A stretch of 64,000 bases of DNA from Leptospira selangorensis (GTDB taxonomy: Bacteria > Spirochaetota > Leptospiria > Leptospirales > Leptospiraceae). The notes beneath the pieces were generated by a model. That model had not been told where the DNA came from. It ran no database searches and saw only the letters and a list, made by a program, of their open reading frames with translations. This document shows positions 20,478 through 30,898 of the stretch, one piece after another. Numbering within the stretch: position 1 is the first letter of the stretch; the number at the start of each line of letters is the position of its first letter. The DNA lies in contig NZ_RQES01000019.1 in assembly GCF_004769405.1 (NCBI RefSeq), positions 372,001 to 436,000 on the forward strand. The letters run 5' to 3'. A program made the translations under genes and the position numbers.

Positions 20478-20753
20478 ATGGCCAGAAAATGTGTTGTGAC
20501 AGGGAAAGGAACGATTTCAGGAAACAATGTTTCCCACTCGCACCTTAAAACCCGTAGAACCTGGAAAATCAACCTAATCAAAAAACGTATCTTCTTAGAA
20601 GATGAGAATCGTTGGGTAACCGTTCGTATCTCTACTCGTGCTTTAAGAACCCTTAAAAAGAAAGGGATCAAAGCTGCGATCAAAGATAACGGCGAATCAC
20701 TAAAAGCACTTGCGCCCAAAAAGCACGTCGGAATCCAAAAAAAGGCAATCTAG
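20478..20753 (+). CDS. rpmB: 50S ribosomal protein L28
   Basis: A 91-aa basic ribosomal protein. It starts [20 protein letters not shown], followed by [10 protein letters not shown] and the [14 protein letters not shown] segment typical of L28. The single CxxxxG start is kept but there is no four-cysteine zinc site. No ribosome binding site is visible before the ATG. The 3' end overlaps the assumed nth start by 44 bases. Confidence 0.97.
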   Translation: MARKCVVTGKGTISGNNVSHSHLKTRRTWKINLIKKRIFLEDENRWVTVRISTRALRTLKKKGIKAAIKDNGESLKALAPKKHVGIQKKAI

Positions 20754-21405
20754 TCCTTCTTTTTCCCCGTCCCAGGTATATGTTTCTCGAATTTACTTCC
20801 TTCTCAGGAAGGAATTCGGGGACGTAAATTCTCCTCTCCAATATTCCAAAGACTACGAATTTGCGATCTCGGTAATTCTTTCCGCTCAGTGTACTGACGA
20901 AAGAGTCAACCAGGTTACTCCTATTCTTTTCAAAGAGCTTCCAACATTGGAATCTCTTGCTTCTGCACCTTTAAAGAAGATAGAAAAGTTAATTTATTCT
21001 ACAGGTTTTTATAAGAATAAAGCAAAGTCAGTTTCCGGTTTTGCGAACCTTCTTCTAAATGAATACGATGGCAAATTGCCAAAGAGTATCAAAGAGCTGA
21101 TCAAACTTCCGGGTATAGGAAGAAAAACGGCAAACGTTGTATTAAATGAGATCCATCATATATCCGAAGGATTCGTGGTAGATACTCATGTTAAAAGAAT
21201 CTCTAAAAAATTAGGTCTTACTAAACAAACAGATCCTGTAAAAGTGGAAAGGGATCTGATGCAAAATATTCAACCTGAATACTGGATGGATCTGTCCTTG
21301 TATTTTATATTTTTAGGAAGAAAATATTGTAAGGCGCATAAAACATTCTGCGAAACATGTATTCTCAGAAAAGAATGTCCTTCTTCCACTTCACCAAAAG
21401 ATTAA
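20710..21405 (+). CDS. nth: Endonuclease III
   Basis: A ~231-aa HhH-GPD DNA glycosylase/AP lyase for oxidised pyrimidines. The helix-hairpin-helix [12 protein letters not shown] contains the catalytic lysine, the catalytic aspartate is in VDTHVKR, and the 4Fe-4S cluster cysteines follow the C-x6-C-x2-C-x5-C pattern near the C-terminus. TTG at 20710, inside rpmB, is the only conventional start codon before the conserved region, so the N-terminal ~20 residues are uncertain. Confidence 0.92.
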   Translation: MRPKSTSESKKRQSSPSFSPSQVYVSRIYFLLRKEFGDVNSPLQYSKDYEFAISVILSAQCTDERVNQVTPILFKELPTLESLASAPLKKIEKLIYSTGFYKNKAKSVSGFANLLLNEYDGKLPKSIKELIKLPGIGRKTANVVLNEIHHISEGFVVDTHVKRISKKLGLTKQTDPVKVERDLMQNIQPEYWMDLSLYFIFLGRKYCKAHKTFCETCILRKECPSSTSPKD

Positions 21406-21415
21406 AGAGGTCAAA

Positions 21416-21847
21416 ATGAACTCAGAAGTATTTTTAGATGAAAAAATCCAAGGAATGGAATTAAGCACTCAACATATAGTCATGTCTAGAGACTTAAACC
21501 AACATGGTTTCCTATTTGGAGGACAAATGCTTGCATGGATTGACGAAGGTTGTGCAATGTTCGTCATTGAAAAAATTGGATATTCTAATCTTGTTACAGT
21601 GACAATGGATAATGTTATCTTCAAAAGCCCAGGATTACTTGGTGAGATCATTCAAATTTTTTCTAAAATAGAGAAAGTAGGAAAAAGTTCTATCACCATC
21701 CGAAGTGCCGCCATTGCAAAAAATCAGAAGAAAAAAGAAATTAGGGAGATCATAGATTGTAGGGTAACCTATGTATGTTTGGATGATTCCGGAAAACCAT
21801 TCCCTTATTTCAATCAATTTGATCCGGAAGAATTTTTAAAAAGATAA
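21416..21847 (+). CDS. Acyl-CoA thioesterase (hotdog fold)
   Basis: A 143-aa hotdog-fold protein of the YciA/BFIT-like group. Seen: the [18 protein letters not shown] motif (the central helix and active-site region) and the [13 protein letters not shown] strand pair. It probably hydrolyses acyl-CoA; chain-length preference is unknown. It has an AGAGGTC ribosome binding site, lies 11 bases after nth, and its stop is followed by the next ATG after one base. Confidence 0.85.
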   Translation: MNSEVFLDEKIQGMELSTQHIVMSRDLNQHGFLFGGQMLAWIDEGCAMFVIEKIGYSNLVTVTMDNVIFKSPGLLGEIIQIFSKIEKVGKSSITIRSAAIAKNQKKKEIREIIDCRVTYVCLDDSGKPFPYFNQFDPEEFLKR

Positions 21848-21848
21848 A

Positions 21849-22268
21849 ATGGCCGTTCTATTCCCGGTCTCTCCGGAAAAAGCGAACCTTCTTCTTTCCA
21901 GAATGCGAAAGCTTGGGATCAAAGAATCCGATTTGGAAGAAACTTTTGTAAGAAGTGGAGGCAAGGGCGGTCAAAACGTAAACAAGGTTTCGACTGCTGT
22001 CCGATTGTTTTATAAAAAGACTGGCCTCGAAATTAAATGTTCCATTCATCGCACCCAAGGTTTAAACAGATATAAGGCGAGAATTCTTCTATGTGATAAA
22101 ATAGAGGCCGAAATTTTTGAAGCTTCTAAGATAGAAGATCCTAAACTTGCAAAGATCAGAAAGGCCAAGGCGGATAAGGCCAGAAAAGCCAAAAGGAAGG
22201 CCGCTTCCAAAACTTTGGCAGGTCTAAAAAGAAAAACCTCGTCTGAAGATTGGAGCGAAGAATATTAA
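21849..22268 (+). CDS. Peptide chain release factor-like protein (GGQ domain)
   Basis: A 139-aa protein containing only the catalytic RF-1 domain. The GGQ motif lies in [19 protein letters not shown] (residues ~37-55), followed by [17 protein letters not shown], and the C-terminal ~35 residues are rich in Lys, Ala and Arg. It lacks the codon-recognition domains of RF1/RF2. It resembles the ArfB/C12orf65-type ribosome rescue hydrolases. It overlaps neither neighbour and lies three bases before uvrC. Confidence 0.85.
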   Translation: MAVLFPVSPEKANLLLSRMRKLGIKESDLEETFVRSGGKGGQNVNKVSTAVRLFYKKTGLEIKCSIHRTQGLNRYKARILLCDKIEAEIFEASKIEDPKLAKIRKAKADKARKAKRKAASKTLAGLKRKTSSEDWSEEY

Positions 22269-22271
22269 ACC

Positions 22272-24158
22272 ATGCCTGAAGTGATCAATCATACTCTGAT
22301 TGTAGAAAAACTCAAAAACCTGACCGGTTCTCCTGGATGTTATCTCTGGAAGAATTCAGAAGGAGAGGTGATCTATGTCGGCAAGGCGAAAAATTTAGAT
22401 AAACGGATCCGTAACTATTTAAAAGAAAAACAAACGGACCTTAAGACTAGATATCTTCAGAGAGAAATTTTTGATCTGGATTGGTTTGCAACTTCCAATG
22501 AAAAAGAAGCTTTAATTTTAGAAGCAACTCTGATCAAAAAACATAATCCTAGATATAATGTACGTTTAAAGGACGATAAAAAATATCCATATATCTGTGT
22601 TTCCCTTTCGGAACCTTATCCGATGGTGTTTATCACGCGTAAAATAAAGGATAATGGGGACAGATATTTCGGTCCTTTTACAGATGTTAGGACCACTCGT
22701 GAAATTTTAGATGTGATACTCCGAATTTTCCCAATTCGAAAAGTTAGACAGAAACTTCCACTTCCTAAACCTAAACGTCCTTGTTTGAATTTCCAAATGG
22801 GAAGATGTCTGGGTCCTTGCCAAGGAACAGTTCCAGAAGATGAATATGCGGTTATCGTAAATCAGATCATTCAGTTTTTAGAAGGCAAAAAAGAAGTCCT
22901 GGCAAACGAACTCACCAAACGTATGGACGAGTATTCCGGTAAAATGGAATTTGAGATCGCCGCCAGATACAGAGATATGTTAGGAAGACTTCAGATCTTC
23001 CGACAGAAACAAACTGTGGTGAGTATGGATGGCGGTGACGAAGATGTGATCGCATTTGCTCGTAAGGAAGATGAGGGACAAGTGGTTCTTATGGAAGTTC
23101 GGGGCGGGCTTCTCGATAATAAAAAATCTTTCCCTCTACAAGGTGTGCAGAATTCTACAGAAGAGGAAATATTATCCTCCTTCTTCCGGGATTATTATAT
23201 GGGAGCGGGTATGATCCCTGCTAGTATAGTAGTTCCCTTCGGTTTAAAAGAAGAAGGGGAGACGGTGTTGGACTTCCTACAGGAAAAAACTGGGTTTCGA
23301 CCTAAATTAAGATTTCCCAAAGCAGGAGAAAAGAAGTCTCTCCTGAAGATTGCGGAAAAAAACGCGGAACTTGGACTTACGGAAAGGCTTCTCGCTACTC
23401 ATTATAAAGACCAAACAGTCGCTTTAAAAGAGATCCAAGATATGTTCCAACTTAAGGAACCTCCTCATATCATGGAATGTTACGATATTTCTCATTTCCA
23501 AGGATCTTTTCCGGTGGCGAGCGGTGTGATGTTCGTAGAAGGAAAACCATTCAAACAAGGTTATAGAAAGTATAATATCAGAGGTTATGAAGGGATTAAT
23601 GATCCTGGAATGATGCATGAGGTGATTTCCAGAAGATTACAAAGGATTATCAATGAAGACGGTGTAATGCCTGATCTAATCGTGATCGACGGAGGTCCTA
23701 CACAGCTTGGAAGAGCTTGCGAGGCCGCGGTAGAAGCAGGCGCGGCAAATCTGCCTATGGTAGGACTTGCTAAAAAAAGAGAAGAGATCTATTTCCCCGG
23801 AGAAAGTTCTCCTTATAGTTTTGATATGAACTCTCCCGGGATGAGATTACTTCGGCATCTTAGAGATGAGGCGCATAGATTCGGAGTAGAACACCATCGT
23901 TCCAGAAGAAATCGCGAAGCTTTAACCGGTTTGATCCGAGAAGTTCCTGATATCGGTTTAAAAAGAAGTAAACTATTGCTACAATCGTTCTCAGGCCAAA
24001 AAAAAATAGAAGATGCAAATATTGCAGAACTAATGAAAGTCCCAGGCATTGGAGAAGCGCTCGCAGAAAAAATTTATAATTATTTTCATACTTCTGCAAA
24101 CCAAAGCAGTGAGACCGGCGGAATCATAATTCCGGAAAATTCCAACTCTAATTCCTAA
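22272..24158 (+). CDS. uvrC: Excinuclease ABC subunit C
   Basis: A 628-aa nucleotide excision repair endonuclease. The N-terminal GIY-YIG domain includes [20 protein letters not shown], a UVR domain lies near residues 200-240, the RNase H-like 5'-incision domain contains the catalytic aspartate in [10 protein letters not shown], and C-terminal helix-hairpin-helices include [13 protein letters not shown]. Length is standard. It ends a run from rpmB and precedes the LTD lipoprotein by 50 bases. Confidence 0.97.
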   Translation: MPEVINHTLIVEKLKNLTGSPGCYLWKNSEGEVIYVGKAKNLDKRIRNYLKEKQTDLKTRYLQREIFDLDWFATSNEKEALILEATLIKKHNPRYNVRLKDDKKYPYICVSLSEPYPMVFITRKIKDNGDRYFGPFTDVRTTREILDVILRIFPIRKVRQKLPLPKPKRPCLNFQMGRCLGPCQGTVPEDEYAVIVNQIIQFLEGKKEVLANELTKRMDEYSGKMEFEIAARYRDMLGRLQIFRQKQTVVSMDGGDEDVIAFARKEDEGQVVLMEVRGGLLDNKKSFPLQGVQNSTEEEILSSFFRDYYMGAGMIPASIVVPFGLKEEGETVLDFLQEKTGFRPKLRFPKAGEKKSLLKIAEKNAELGLTERLLATHYKDQTVALKEIQDMFQLKEPPHIMECYDISHFQGSFPVASGVMFVEGKPFKQGYRKYNIRGYEGINDPGMMHEVISRRLQRIINEDGVMPDLIVIDGGPTQLGRACEAAVEAGAANLPMVGLAKKREEIYFPGESSPYSFDMNSPGMRLLRHLRDEAHRFGVEHHRSRRNREALTGLIREVPDIGLKRSKLLLQSFSGQKKIEDANIAELMKVPGIGEALAEKIYNYFHTSANQSSETGGIIIPENSNSNS

Positions 24159-24208
24159 AAATCGCAAGTAAGAAGTTTTTCCCCAGACAGGTAGCTCTAG
24201 AGGGAAAA

Positions 24209-26344
24209 ATGCAAACAATACTACTTGCTTTCGTCTTAATCATCTTTTTCATTTCGGCTTCCTGTAAGCAGGACACTACACCCGAGTTAGTTTGGGAAGA
24301 TACGGAAAGATCTGTTCAATTCCAATACGATCCAATTCGTGCGGGAGATCCTAGACTCATTTCAGACCTGGTCCAAGAGAATGGTCATACTTGTTTTATC
24401 TCTGGAGAAGATCCCAATTTTAGGATCCGGATCTGTATTGATAGTACCGGAATTTCCGAATTTGCGCAGGCTCTTTCCGCCTGGAGAGAAGGTTCGATAA
24501 TTCCCGAATTTACTTCTACACTTTCGGATGACTCCGAGTATAAAATAGGGACCTATCCATTTTCCGGGATAAGAAAAAAAGTAGAAGGTCCTAAATTTTC
24601 ACTCATAGGAGATAGAAAGCTAAAATCCTTAAATGCCGGAACCGAGGTTTGGGATAGAACCAATTTTAATCTTAAAAATCATTTTAAAAATTTTAGTATA
24701 TTCACATTTTCGAATGGAACTTCAGTTTTGGTTCTTTCTCCTTTGGGAGAATCTGAGGTTTATCTTGGATTTTCATTTAAATCATCAAGTTTAGAACAAG
24801 AGATCCAAAATTCGATCCGAGTTAAGAATCGAATTGGATTAGAAAACTGCATTTCTTCCGTTCCGATCATTACTGAAATTTTCGGAGAAACAAATTCCAA
24901 TTTAGGAAGATGGATTGAGATCTATAATCCAAACACTTTTCCAATTTGTGAAGAAGGATTGGAATTTAGCCTATTCGGAAACAATGTATTACTTCCTCAA
25001 ACAACAGGTTTTATTTCCGGCCGGGAGACTCGAATTTATGCGGAAGATTCCGCCTCTCTAGAAAATATATCTCTTTCCGGAATCAAATGGGGAGATTTAA
25101 AGAAGGTCGGAAAAATTTTGCTTCGCAAGGGAGATCGGTCTTTTGAGTTCAATCTTCCAGGAACGGGATATCTATTCGGAGAAACATATTATTCCTGGAA
25201 AGGAAATTCATTTTCTATTTGCGAAACGATTTCAAAGTTCTGTATGGATCCCGGAGAGAATCAAATCTCTGGCGCCGAGAATAAGACTGACTGCGATCCA
25301 AATGATTTTGAATTAGAAGAATTAAATCCGAGCGGGTTATTACATAAGGGTATTCTAAAAGAAGATTGGAAATATTTAGATCTGATCTATAAAGGAAGGT
25401 CAATTTGTGATCCTTCTTCCTTAAAAATTAGCTGGGGAAAAAATCTATTTCCCCTCCGGATCAATCAGAAAATTTCGGAAGGAGAAATACTCAGCATTGG
25501 AAATCTTCCTTTTCTGCTGGGAAAACCTTCCTATTCCTTTTCGGTTTTTAAGTCAGTTACTACGAACGATCTTGTTTCCATATCGAATTCGAAAGGAAAG
25601 GAGAAGGTTCTCTGGGATGGGATCTTCAGGACTTCTAAAGGAATTCCAACTCGTATAATTCTCCAAAAAACGAATGGAGAAACTGTGAGTGTTTGTTTTC
25701 AAAATGGACAGGCCTTTCTTCACCCCTATTCAGCCGATCCATACTTAAACAACGAATCACAGTTCGTTTTCTCACAATCAACTATAGCAAGGGAAAATCC
25801 AAGGACTTCAGCTGCTCGAAAATTTTGTCAAAGATCACAACTAGTAAGCAAGGCGGGGTTTTCGGAAGTTTCTTGGATGGGTTCTTACCAAAGCGCGGAT
25901 CCAATCTCAAAAGATAGATTTTTGGAATTTATATCTATTACTGAAAACTCTCCAGAATCTATATTTTTAGAGATCATCCAAGGGAATGGAACTATAGTTT
26001 CTATTCTGCTACCTTTAGAGAAAGAAGGTTTAAGTTTGCTTTCTTCCGGAAAGTCGACCTGTTTTCCTCAAACAGAGTTTTGGAAGGATACAAGTTTCAG
26101 CTTACCTTCTTCCGGATCAAATATTCTTAAAATTTATGATCCTTATACTGGAGAGCTTTGGGATGAATTCGCATACAGTTCTTCAGGTCCAGGAGTAAAC
26201 GATACTCGAAACAAGATTCGAAAATCGGCATATTCTAAACTGGAATCCGCCGGGAGGATTTGGTCTGCAAGTTCTTATCTAGGTAAACCTTATCGTGATC
26301 CAAGCTGTCCTTTGACCGATGCTCATCCTGGAATTTCGGAATAA
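24209..26344 (+). CDS. Large lipoprotein with a lamin-tail-domain-like segment
   Basis: A 711-aa protein with a signal peptide and a spirochaetal-type lipobox (SASC, Cys19), so probably lipid-anchored. Around residues 215-290 the sequence TEIFGETNSNLGRWIEIYNP, with downstream beta strands, matches the pattern of lamin-tail (LTD) domains, which occur in secreted bacterial nucleases and adhesion-type proteins. A second weaker copy of the same kind of fold may lie near residues 560-700 (WMGSYQSADPISKDRFLEFI and the C-terminal part). No catalytic motif recognised. First of three closely spaced genes. Confidence 0.75.
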   Translation: MQTILLAFVLIIFFISASCKQDTTPELVWEDTERSVQFQYDPIRAGDPRLISDLVQENGHTCFISGEDPNFRIRICIDSTGISEFAQALSAWREGSIIPEFTSTLSDDSEYKIGTYPFSGIRKKVEGPKFSLIGDRKLKSLNAGTEVWDRTNFNLKNHFKNFSIFTFSNGTSVLVLSPLGESEVYLGFSFKSSSLEQEIQNSIRVKNRIGLENCISSVPIITEIFGETNSNLGRWIEIYNPNTFPICEEGLEFSLFGNNVLLPQTTGFISGRETRIYAEDSASLENISLSGIKWGDLKKVGKILLRKGDRSFEFNLPGTGYLFGETYYSWKGNSFSICETISKFCMDPGENQISGAENKTDCDPNDFELEELNPSGLLHKGILKEDWKYLDLIYKGRSICDPSSLKISWGKNLFPLRINQKISEGEILSIGNLPFLLGKPSYSFSVFKSVTTNDLVSISNSKGKEKVLWDGIFRTSKGIPTRIILQKTNGETVSVCFQNGQAFLHPYSADPYLNNESQFVFSQSTIARENPRTSAARKFCQRSQLVSKAGFSEVSWMGSYQSADPISKDRFLEFISITENSPESIFLEIIQGNGTIVSILLPLEKEGLSLLSSGKSTCFPQTEFWKDTSFSLPSSGSNILKIYDPYTGELWDEFAYSSSGPGVNDTRNKIRKSAYSKLESAGRIWSASSYLGKPYRDPSCPLTDAHPGISE

Positions 26345-26355
26345 GAAGGTGGATC

Positions 26356-27744
26356 ATGAAAAGAATCTTCTTCTTATTTTTATTTTTGTATGCCCAACTC
26401 ATATCTTCAGAAGAAATTCCAAATCCTTCTTTGGAGATCTATTTTCAATGGATCTTATTTAGGACCCAAGGAAGGATCGCAGAAGAAAATCAAAATTCTC
26501 GTATCGCAGCCTTATCTTCTCCTGCGATCCTTGGTTTTAAATTTGAAAAGTATAAAGATAAATTCCAAACAAACTTAGAATGGATATTGATCACCACTCC
26601 AACTTCAGGAGTGGTATTTTTGCCCGGAAAGAATTCATACTTCGGAATTCTTTATAAAGGAATTTTATGGGGAGCAGGAAGAAAATCAGATTTTGAAGAA
26701 TTTCCTGCCTGGTCTTCTTGGAAAGACGGAGTAGAAGGATTATTTGCAGAAACCGAATTGGATCGTATCAAGATCAGATTCGATTTTTTGGATCTATACA
26801 GAGGATTTCCCTTAATAGAAAACCAATGGTTGAAATTGCAGGGAAGAGAATCATTTCTTCCGAAACAAGCAAGAGAAGAATTGGTCTCTAAAGAGGATAC
26901 GGTATTTTCTTCCCGATCCAGATATAGAGCCGGGATCAGCTTAACAGGAAATAAAGAAGATCGTTTTGTATATAGATTTAGAGTGCGTTATCTTTCTTTG
27001 GGAAATTGGGGAAGATTCGGTTCTGATACAAAAGAATCTAAATCGGAAACGATAGATGGAGATAGAGACTATCTAGTTGAATGGAGAGTCGGACTTGGAT
27101 TTCTCTGGAAGTATTTTTATGTTTCCGGGGATTTTTTCCTTTCTAGAGGGATTGATATAACAGGATATCATCCCTCTCGTGCTGAAAGATCTATTCCGAT
27201 TAGTGGAGAAGCTCTCCGATTTGATTTAGGATTTTATAATACATTCGGAAAAATTTCCATCTTTGGTTTTCTGCCTGATCGAGAGAAAAGATCTTCTCAG
27301 GGTGAAATTTTAGAACTTGGTTTTGTAGGAATGGGCGCTTCTCCCATTTCAAATCCTATCTTACAACAGGTCTGGGGATTTTATCCTTCTACTTGGATCA
27401 CAGACAAAGGATTAGAAAGAGAAGAGACTAATTTTCCAGGCAAAAGACCTGCAAACTTATTCGGCTGGAAAGCGGAAGGAAAGTTCTTTGGAATTTCACC
27501 AGGAATACATTTTACATATATAGGATTTTTGAGGGAGGAAAATTCTTCCTCCGGTCTTTGGACAATTTCTTCCAAGAATATACAAAACAAATTCCTGAGA
27601 GAGGCGGGTGTAAACATTTCCTGGTCTCCTTTGGATGATGATTCTTCCAAGATCGAATTGGATTTAGGAGGTTTTGAGTCGGACGATACAACCGGACTTA
27701 AACAATGGTACATGCTTTTCCGTATAGTAGGAGTTTGGAAATGA
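26356..27744 (+). CDS. Predicted outer-membrane protein, 462 aa
   Basis: It has a cleavable signal peptide (MKRIFFLFLFLYAQLISS) followed by alternating hydrophobic/hydrophilic strands with many Trp, Tyr and Phe residues (for example YRFRVRYLSLGNWGRFG and VEWRVGLGFLWKYFYVSGDF). It ends in a short amphipathic strand with a terminal aromatic (MLFRIVGVWK), which suggests a beta-barrel. No family assigned. It lies 11 bases after the LTD lipoprotein gene and overlaps the next gene by four bases. Confidence 0.7.
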   Translation: MKRIFFLFLFLYAQLISSEEIPNPSLEIYFQWILFRTQGRIAEENQNSRIAALSSPAILGFKFEKYKDKFQTNLEWILITTPTSGVVFLPGKNSYFGILYKGILWGAGRKSDFEEFPAWSSWKDGVEGLFAETELDRIKIRFDFLDLYRGFPLIENQWLKLQGRESFLPKQAREELVSKEDTVFSSRSRYRAGISLTGNKEDRFVYRFRVRYLSLGNWGRFGSDTKESKSETIDGDRDYLVEWRVGLGFLWKYFYVSGDFFLSRGIDITGYHPSRAERSIPISGEALRFDLGFYNTFGKISIFGFLPDREKRSSQGEILELGFVGMGASPISNPILQQVWGFYPSTWITDKGLEREETNFPGKRPANLFGWKAEGKFFGISPGIHFTYIGFLREENSSSGLWTISSKNIQNKFLREAGVNISWSPLDDDSSKIELDLGGFESDDTTGLKQWYMLFRIVGVWK

Positions 27745-29498
27745 AGAAGTTTTCATTCTTATTTGCACTCCTTTGTTTTTGCAATTGCGAAAGAACCGAA
27801 GAAGAAGTTTCCGTTTTCTGGGAAGATGAATTATATCCCAAGGTGTTTTTTTCTTATCCAGGTAGATTCGTTCCGATCGGCAAAAAGAGAATTGTAAGGG
27901 ATGAAATCTTACGAATCATCCGAGAAACTAAAGAATCCATCTATATGCATATCTATTCCTTCTCCGATCCTGAAATAGAATCAGAACTCATCCAAGCAGA
28001 TAGAAGAGGAGTTCGTTTGGAGCTGATGGGAGAATGGGGGAAATCATATCCAATTTCTATTCTACCTTTTTTGAAATATTGGAAAGGGACAGGCCTACAG
28101 CATACCAAGGTTTTGGTTTCTGATCAGTCATTGGTATTTATTGGAACAGGAAATTTTACTTATTACGGTTTGGAGCAGGATCATAATGGGTATTTAGAAT
28201 TTAAACTGAATAGAAAGGAATGGGAAAATTTTTATTCTTTTCTAAAGGAAGATTATCCATTCCCTGTTCTAAAAATTGCCGGATTAGAATTTTGGAATTC
28301 TCCTCAGGAGGGATCTTTAATCCAAACTAGACTTTTTGATTCTATTCTTTCTTCTCGTCATTCCATTCGATATTTGATCTTCGATCATTATGATCCGATT
28401 TTAAGTTCAGCATTTACTCGGACCAATCACGGATCGATTAGCGGGATCTATAATCGACCTGTGGATCCGGAAGGGAAAATTTTATCGGGAATTCCAGGAA
28501 TTGAGATCATGGAGGATGGGAATGAGGATATCTTAGATGATCCTACGATCGGAAAAGGGGGACTTCTACATCACAAAACTATGATCTTAGATGATTTGGA
28601 AGTTTTAACCGGATCTTATAATTATTCTTTAAGCGCAAGGGATTCTAACAGGGAAATTCTGATCGCCATGAAAGATACTCGGATCGCAAAAGAATTTAAG
28701 CAAGAATGGGAGAATATACGAAGTAAATCCAAACGTGTAGAAACAGCGGCCGCAGAATTATCGATTGATTCTAATTATATATTGGACCCAGTGACTGATC
28801 AGATTTGCAGATCTGGAACACAACCAGCAGATTTGTATTTAGAGATCGGATTTCTTTGGTTTCGTTGGAATAATTTATACAGGTGGAAAGATGAATCTTG
28901 TAAATCTATAACCGATTATATCTCCATTAGCTCTCGCAATTTTGGAGGTAAAAATGAATTTCCAAAAGATGGAACGGAAAATTTAGGAATTCAGTCATTC
29001 CTCATAAATGGAAAGACCGGATTTTTTCTTCCTAAATCGGATTTGATGGAAGAATTTTATTCTTCGATTTTAAAACCTTCTCGGTTTTTGAGACCGGATT
29101 ATTTTTTAGGATCAGCAGGAGTTTGGATTTTTCCGAATGAATCTGAGCTTTTCGAACTTATCTCTGAAAAATTACCACAACATGTATGGATCTTAGAAAG
29201 AGGAAAACTTCCTCGGAAACTAGGAGTTTTATTAGAAGATGGTGTATATTATCTTTCGGAAAGTGTAAGTTCGAATTCCGGTGTTGTCTTAGTTGAATAT
29301 GAGGATTTCGGTTTATATTTCTGTTATAAAGCTATTAATTATAATCTGAGCTGGCCGGAGCAGATATTATTTTCAGTTTATAATTATAAGGAAGGTTTGG
29401 GTCTTTCGTATCAATATTCTAAATCAGATTCTGCTTTTTTTTCGGAGCAAGGACTTCCTAACCAAAGAAGGAAAAACTTATGCGTTATCTCTCTCTGA
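27741..29498 (+). CDS. Phospholipase D-like lipoprotein with two HKD motifs
   Basis: I take the ATG at 27741 (MKKFSFLFALLCFCNC), which overlaps the previous stop as ATGA and gives a lipoprotein signal with Cys16. The product is ~585 aa. Two HKD motifs are visible: HTKVLVSD with GTGNFT (near residue 115-135) and HHKTMILDD with GSYNYS (near residue 280-300). This is the PLD superfamily, whose members include nucleases and phospholipases. The C-terminal ~270 residues are extra and unassigned. It converges on, and overlaps, the O-antigen ligase-like gene by 21 bases. Confidence 0.82.
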   Translation: MKKFSFLFALLCFCNCERTEEEVSVFWEDELYPKVFFSYPGRFVPIGKKRIVRDEILRIIRETKESIYMHIYSFSDPEIESELIQADRRGVRLELMGEWGKSYPISILPFLKYWKGTGLQHTKVLVSDQSLVFIGTGNFTYYGLEQDHNGYLEFKLNRKEWENFYSFLKEDYPFPVLKIAGLEFWNSPQEGSLIQTRLFDSILSSRHSIRYLIFDHYDPILSSAFTRTNHGSISGIYNRPVDPEGKILSGIPGIEIMEDGNEDILDDPTIGKGGLLHHKTMILDDLEVLTGSYNYSLSARDSNREILIAMKDTRIAKEFKQEWENIRSKSKRVETAAAELSIDSNYILDPVTDQICRSGTQPADLYLEIGFLWFRWNNLYRWKDESCKSITDYISISSRNFGGKNEFPKDGTENLGIQSFLINGKTGFFLPKSDLMEEFYSSILKPSRFLRPDYFLGSAGVWIFPNESELFELISEKLPQHVWILERGKLPRKLGVLLEDGVYYLSESVSSNSGVVLVEYEDFGLYFCYKAINYNLSWPEQILFSVYNYKEGLGLSYQYSKSDSAFFSEQGLPNQRRKNLCVISL

Positions 29499-30806
29499 GA
29501 TTAGTATTTCTCCTTTTACGAAAAGTCCTAATAAAATCCAGAAAAGAATGACCACTTCATCATCCTGGAAATAACACTGGAATAATCCGGATACAAAAAA
29601 CCCGATCAGTCCGTAAAAGAATACTAGTTTTTGAAAATCCTGTTTGGATTGGAACAGATAAGCGATTAGAATTCCTCCTAATGCCAAATAGATCAATGCA
29701 GCAGGGATACCGAATACGGAAGCCAAATGGAAATAATCGTTATGAGCATGTCCTCTTTGTGTGACTTCGTAAAAATAGGAGAGTTCGGAATATGTTTCTG
29801 AATGTTCGATTCTTATCTTTTCGATCTCTTTATTATAATTTCCAGGGCCCGCTCCAATGATCGGATGCTCTTGGATGAGTGGAAAACTTGAATCCCAGAT
29901 GAATGTTCTTCCTGAGTCCGTATGTTTTTCTTTTCCGAAAAGTGGCCCGATCACCTTCTTTCCTGCAGGACTAAATGTAAGCACTATCCCGATCAAGAAT
30001 AAGAGTCCTAAGAAGAGGGAGGCTCCTTTGATCAAAAAGGATTTTGAAAATTCTTTTCTGATAAAGAATAAATGAACACCTGCAAAAAAGATACTCACGC
30101 CAGCTCCGATCATACTGGATCTTGCTTGGTTTAATAAGAATACTAAGCAGTATAAAAATAGAAGAATTCCCGCGAATAGTATCTTCTTTTTATCCCCTTG
30201 GATTAGAGTTCTAAGAAATCCGAATACTGCAAAAGCGGAGAAAAATTGTAGTAATCCTCCGAAGGTCAAATGGGTATTCATCAGACCTATGGAGATATAA
30301 AGAGGTATGGAAGAAATAGAACCTAACGGATGTGTAAATCTATAACTACTGGACGTTTTGTAAAGATCACTAATAAGTCTGGAAAGCCGGACAGGAGTGA
30401 AACCTCCTGCAACTCCTGTAAATACCAGGAGTAAAAAAAGCCAGAAGAGTGCTTTATATATTTTAGGCAAATCTTCCTTTCTAGTAAATCCTACAGAGAG
30501 TAATCCAAAAAATAGGAAGAAGTCTTTTAATTCTCCATTCCAAGCTGCCTTTGCGTATCCACTGGAATTATCGAAAACGAGATGGATCAAAAAAACGATC
30601 CCGTACCATAGGAAAAGAGAAATAGCAATTTTAGAAACAGGATGATTCGGTAGGATCTCCTTCCAATTTCCTGATTTTAATTGGTCTGCTATTCCGAAAA
30701 AAAAGGAAAGCACCAGAAATCCCTGGCTGAGACTGACCGAAATTCCGATCGAAGGAATGGTTGCGAGTAAACAGAATAGATGCGCCTTTTTCAAAAACTC
30801 TTTCAT
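29478..30806 (-). CDS. O-antigen ligase/polymerase family membrane protein
   Basis: A 442-aa polytopic membrane protein with about ten to twelve hydrophobic segments. A large periplasmic loop around residues 285-350 contains the family pattern GRTFIWDSSFPLIQEHPIIG, GAGPGNYN, and HAHNDYFHLASVFG, which is the Wzy_C/O-antigen ligase signature. It probably joins or polymerises surface polysaccharide. It is divergent from a GT4 gene and lies within a short envelope-glycan neighbourhood. Confidence 0.88.
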   Translation of the reverse strand: MKEFLKKAHLFCLLATIPSIGISVSLSQGFLVLSFFFGIADQLKSGNWKEILPNHPVSKIAISLFLWYGIVFLIHLVFDNSSGYAKAAWNGELKDFFLFFGLLSVGFTRKEDLPKIYKALFWLFLLLVFTGVAGGFTPVRLSRLISDLYKTSSSYRFTHPLGSISSIPLYISIGLMNTHLTFGGLLQFFSAFAVFGFLRTLIQGDKKKILFAGILLFLYCLVFLLNQARSSMIGAGVSIFFAGVHLFFIRKEFSKSFLIKGASLFLGLLFLIGIVLTFSPAGKKVIGPLFGKEKHTDSGRTFIWDSSFPLIQEHPIIGAGPGNYNKEIEKIRIEHSETYSELSYFYEVTQRGHAHNDYFHLASVFGIPAALIYLALGGILIAYLFQSKQDFQKLVFFYGLIGFFVSGLFQCYFQDDEVVILFWILLGLFVKGEILISERDNA

Positions 30807-30898
30807 CTGGATTCTGGAAATAATCTCACCGATCTATTCTTTGTAAATTCGATTATTTTTCACATAGATTTCTGTAATGGAGTGGTAAAATCCATATT

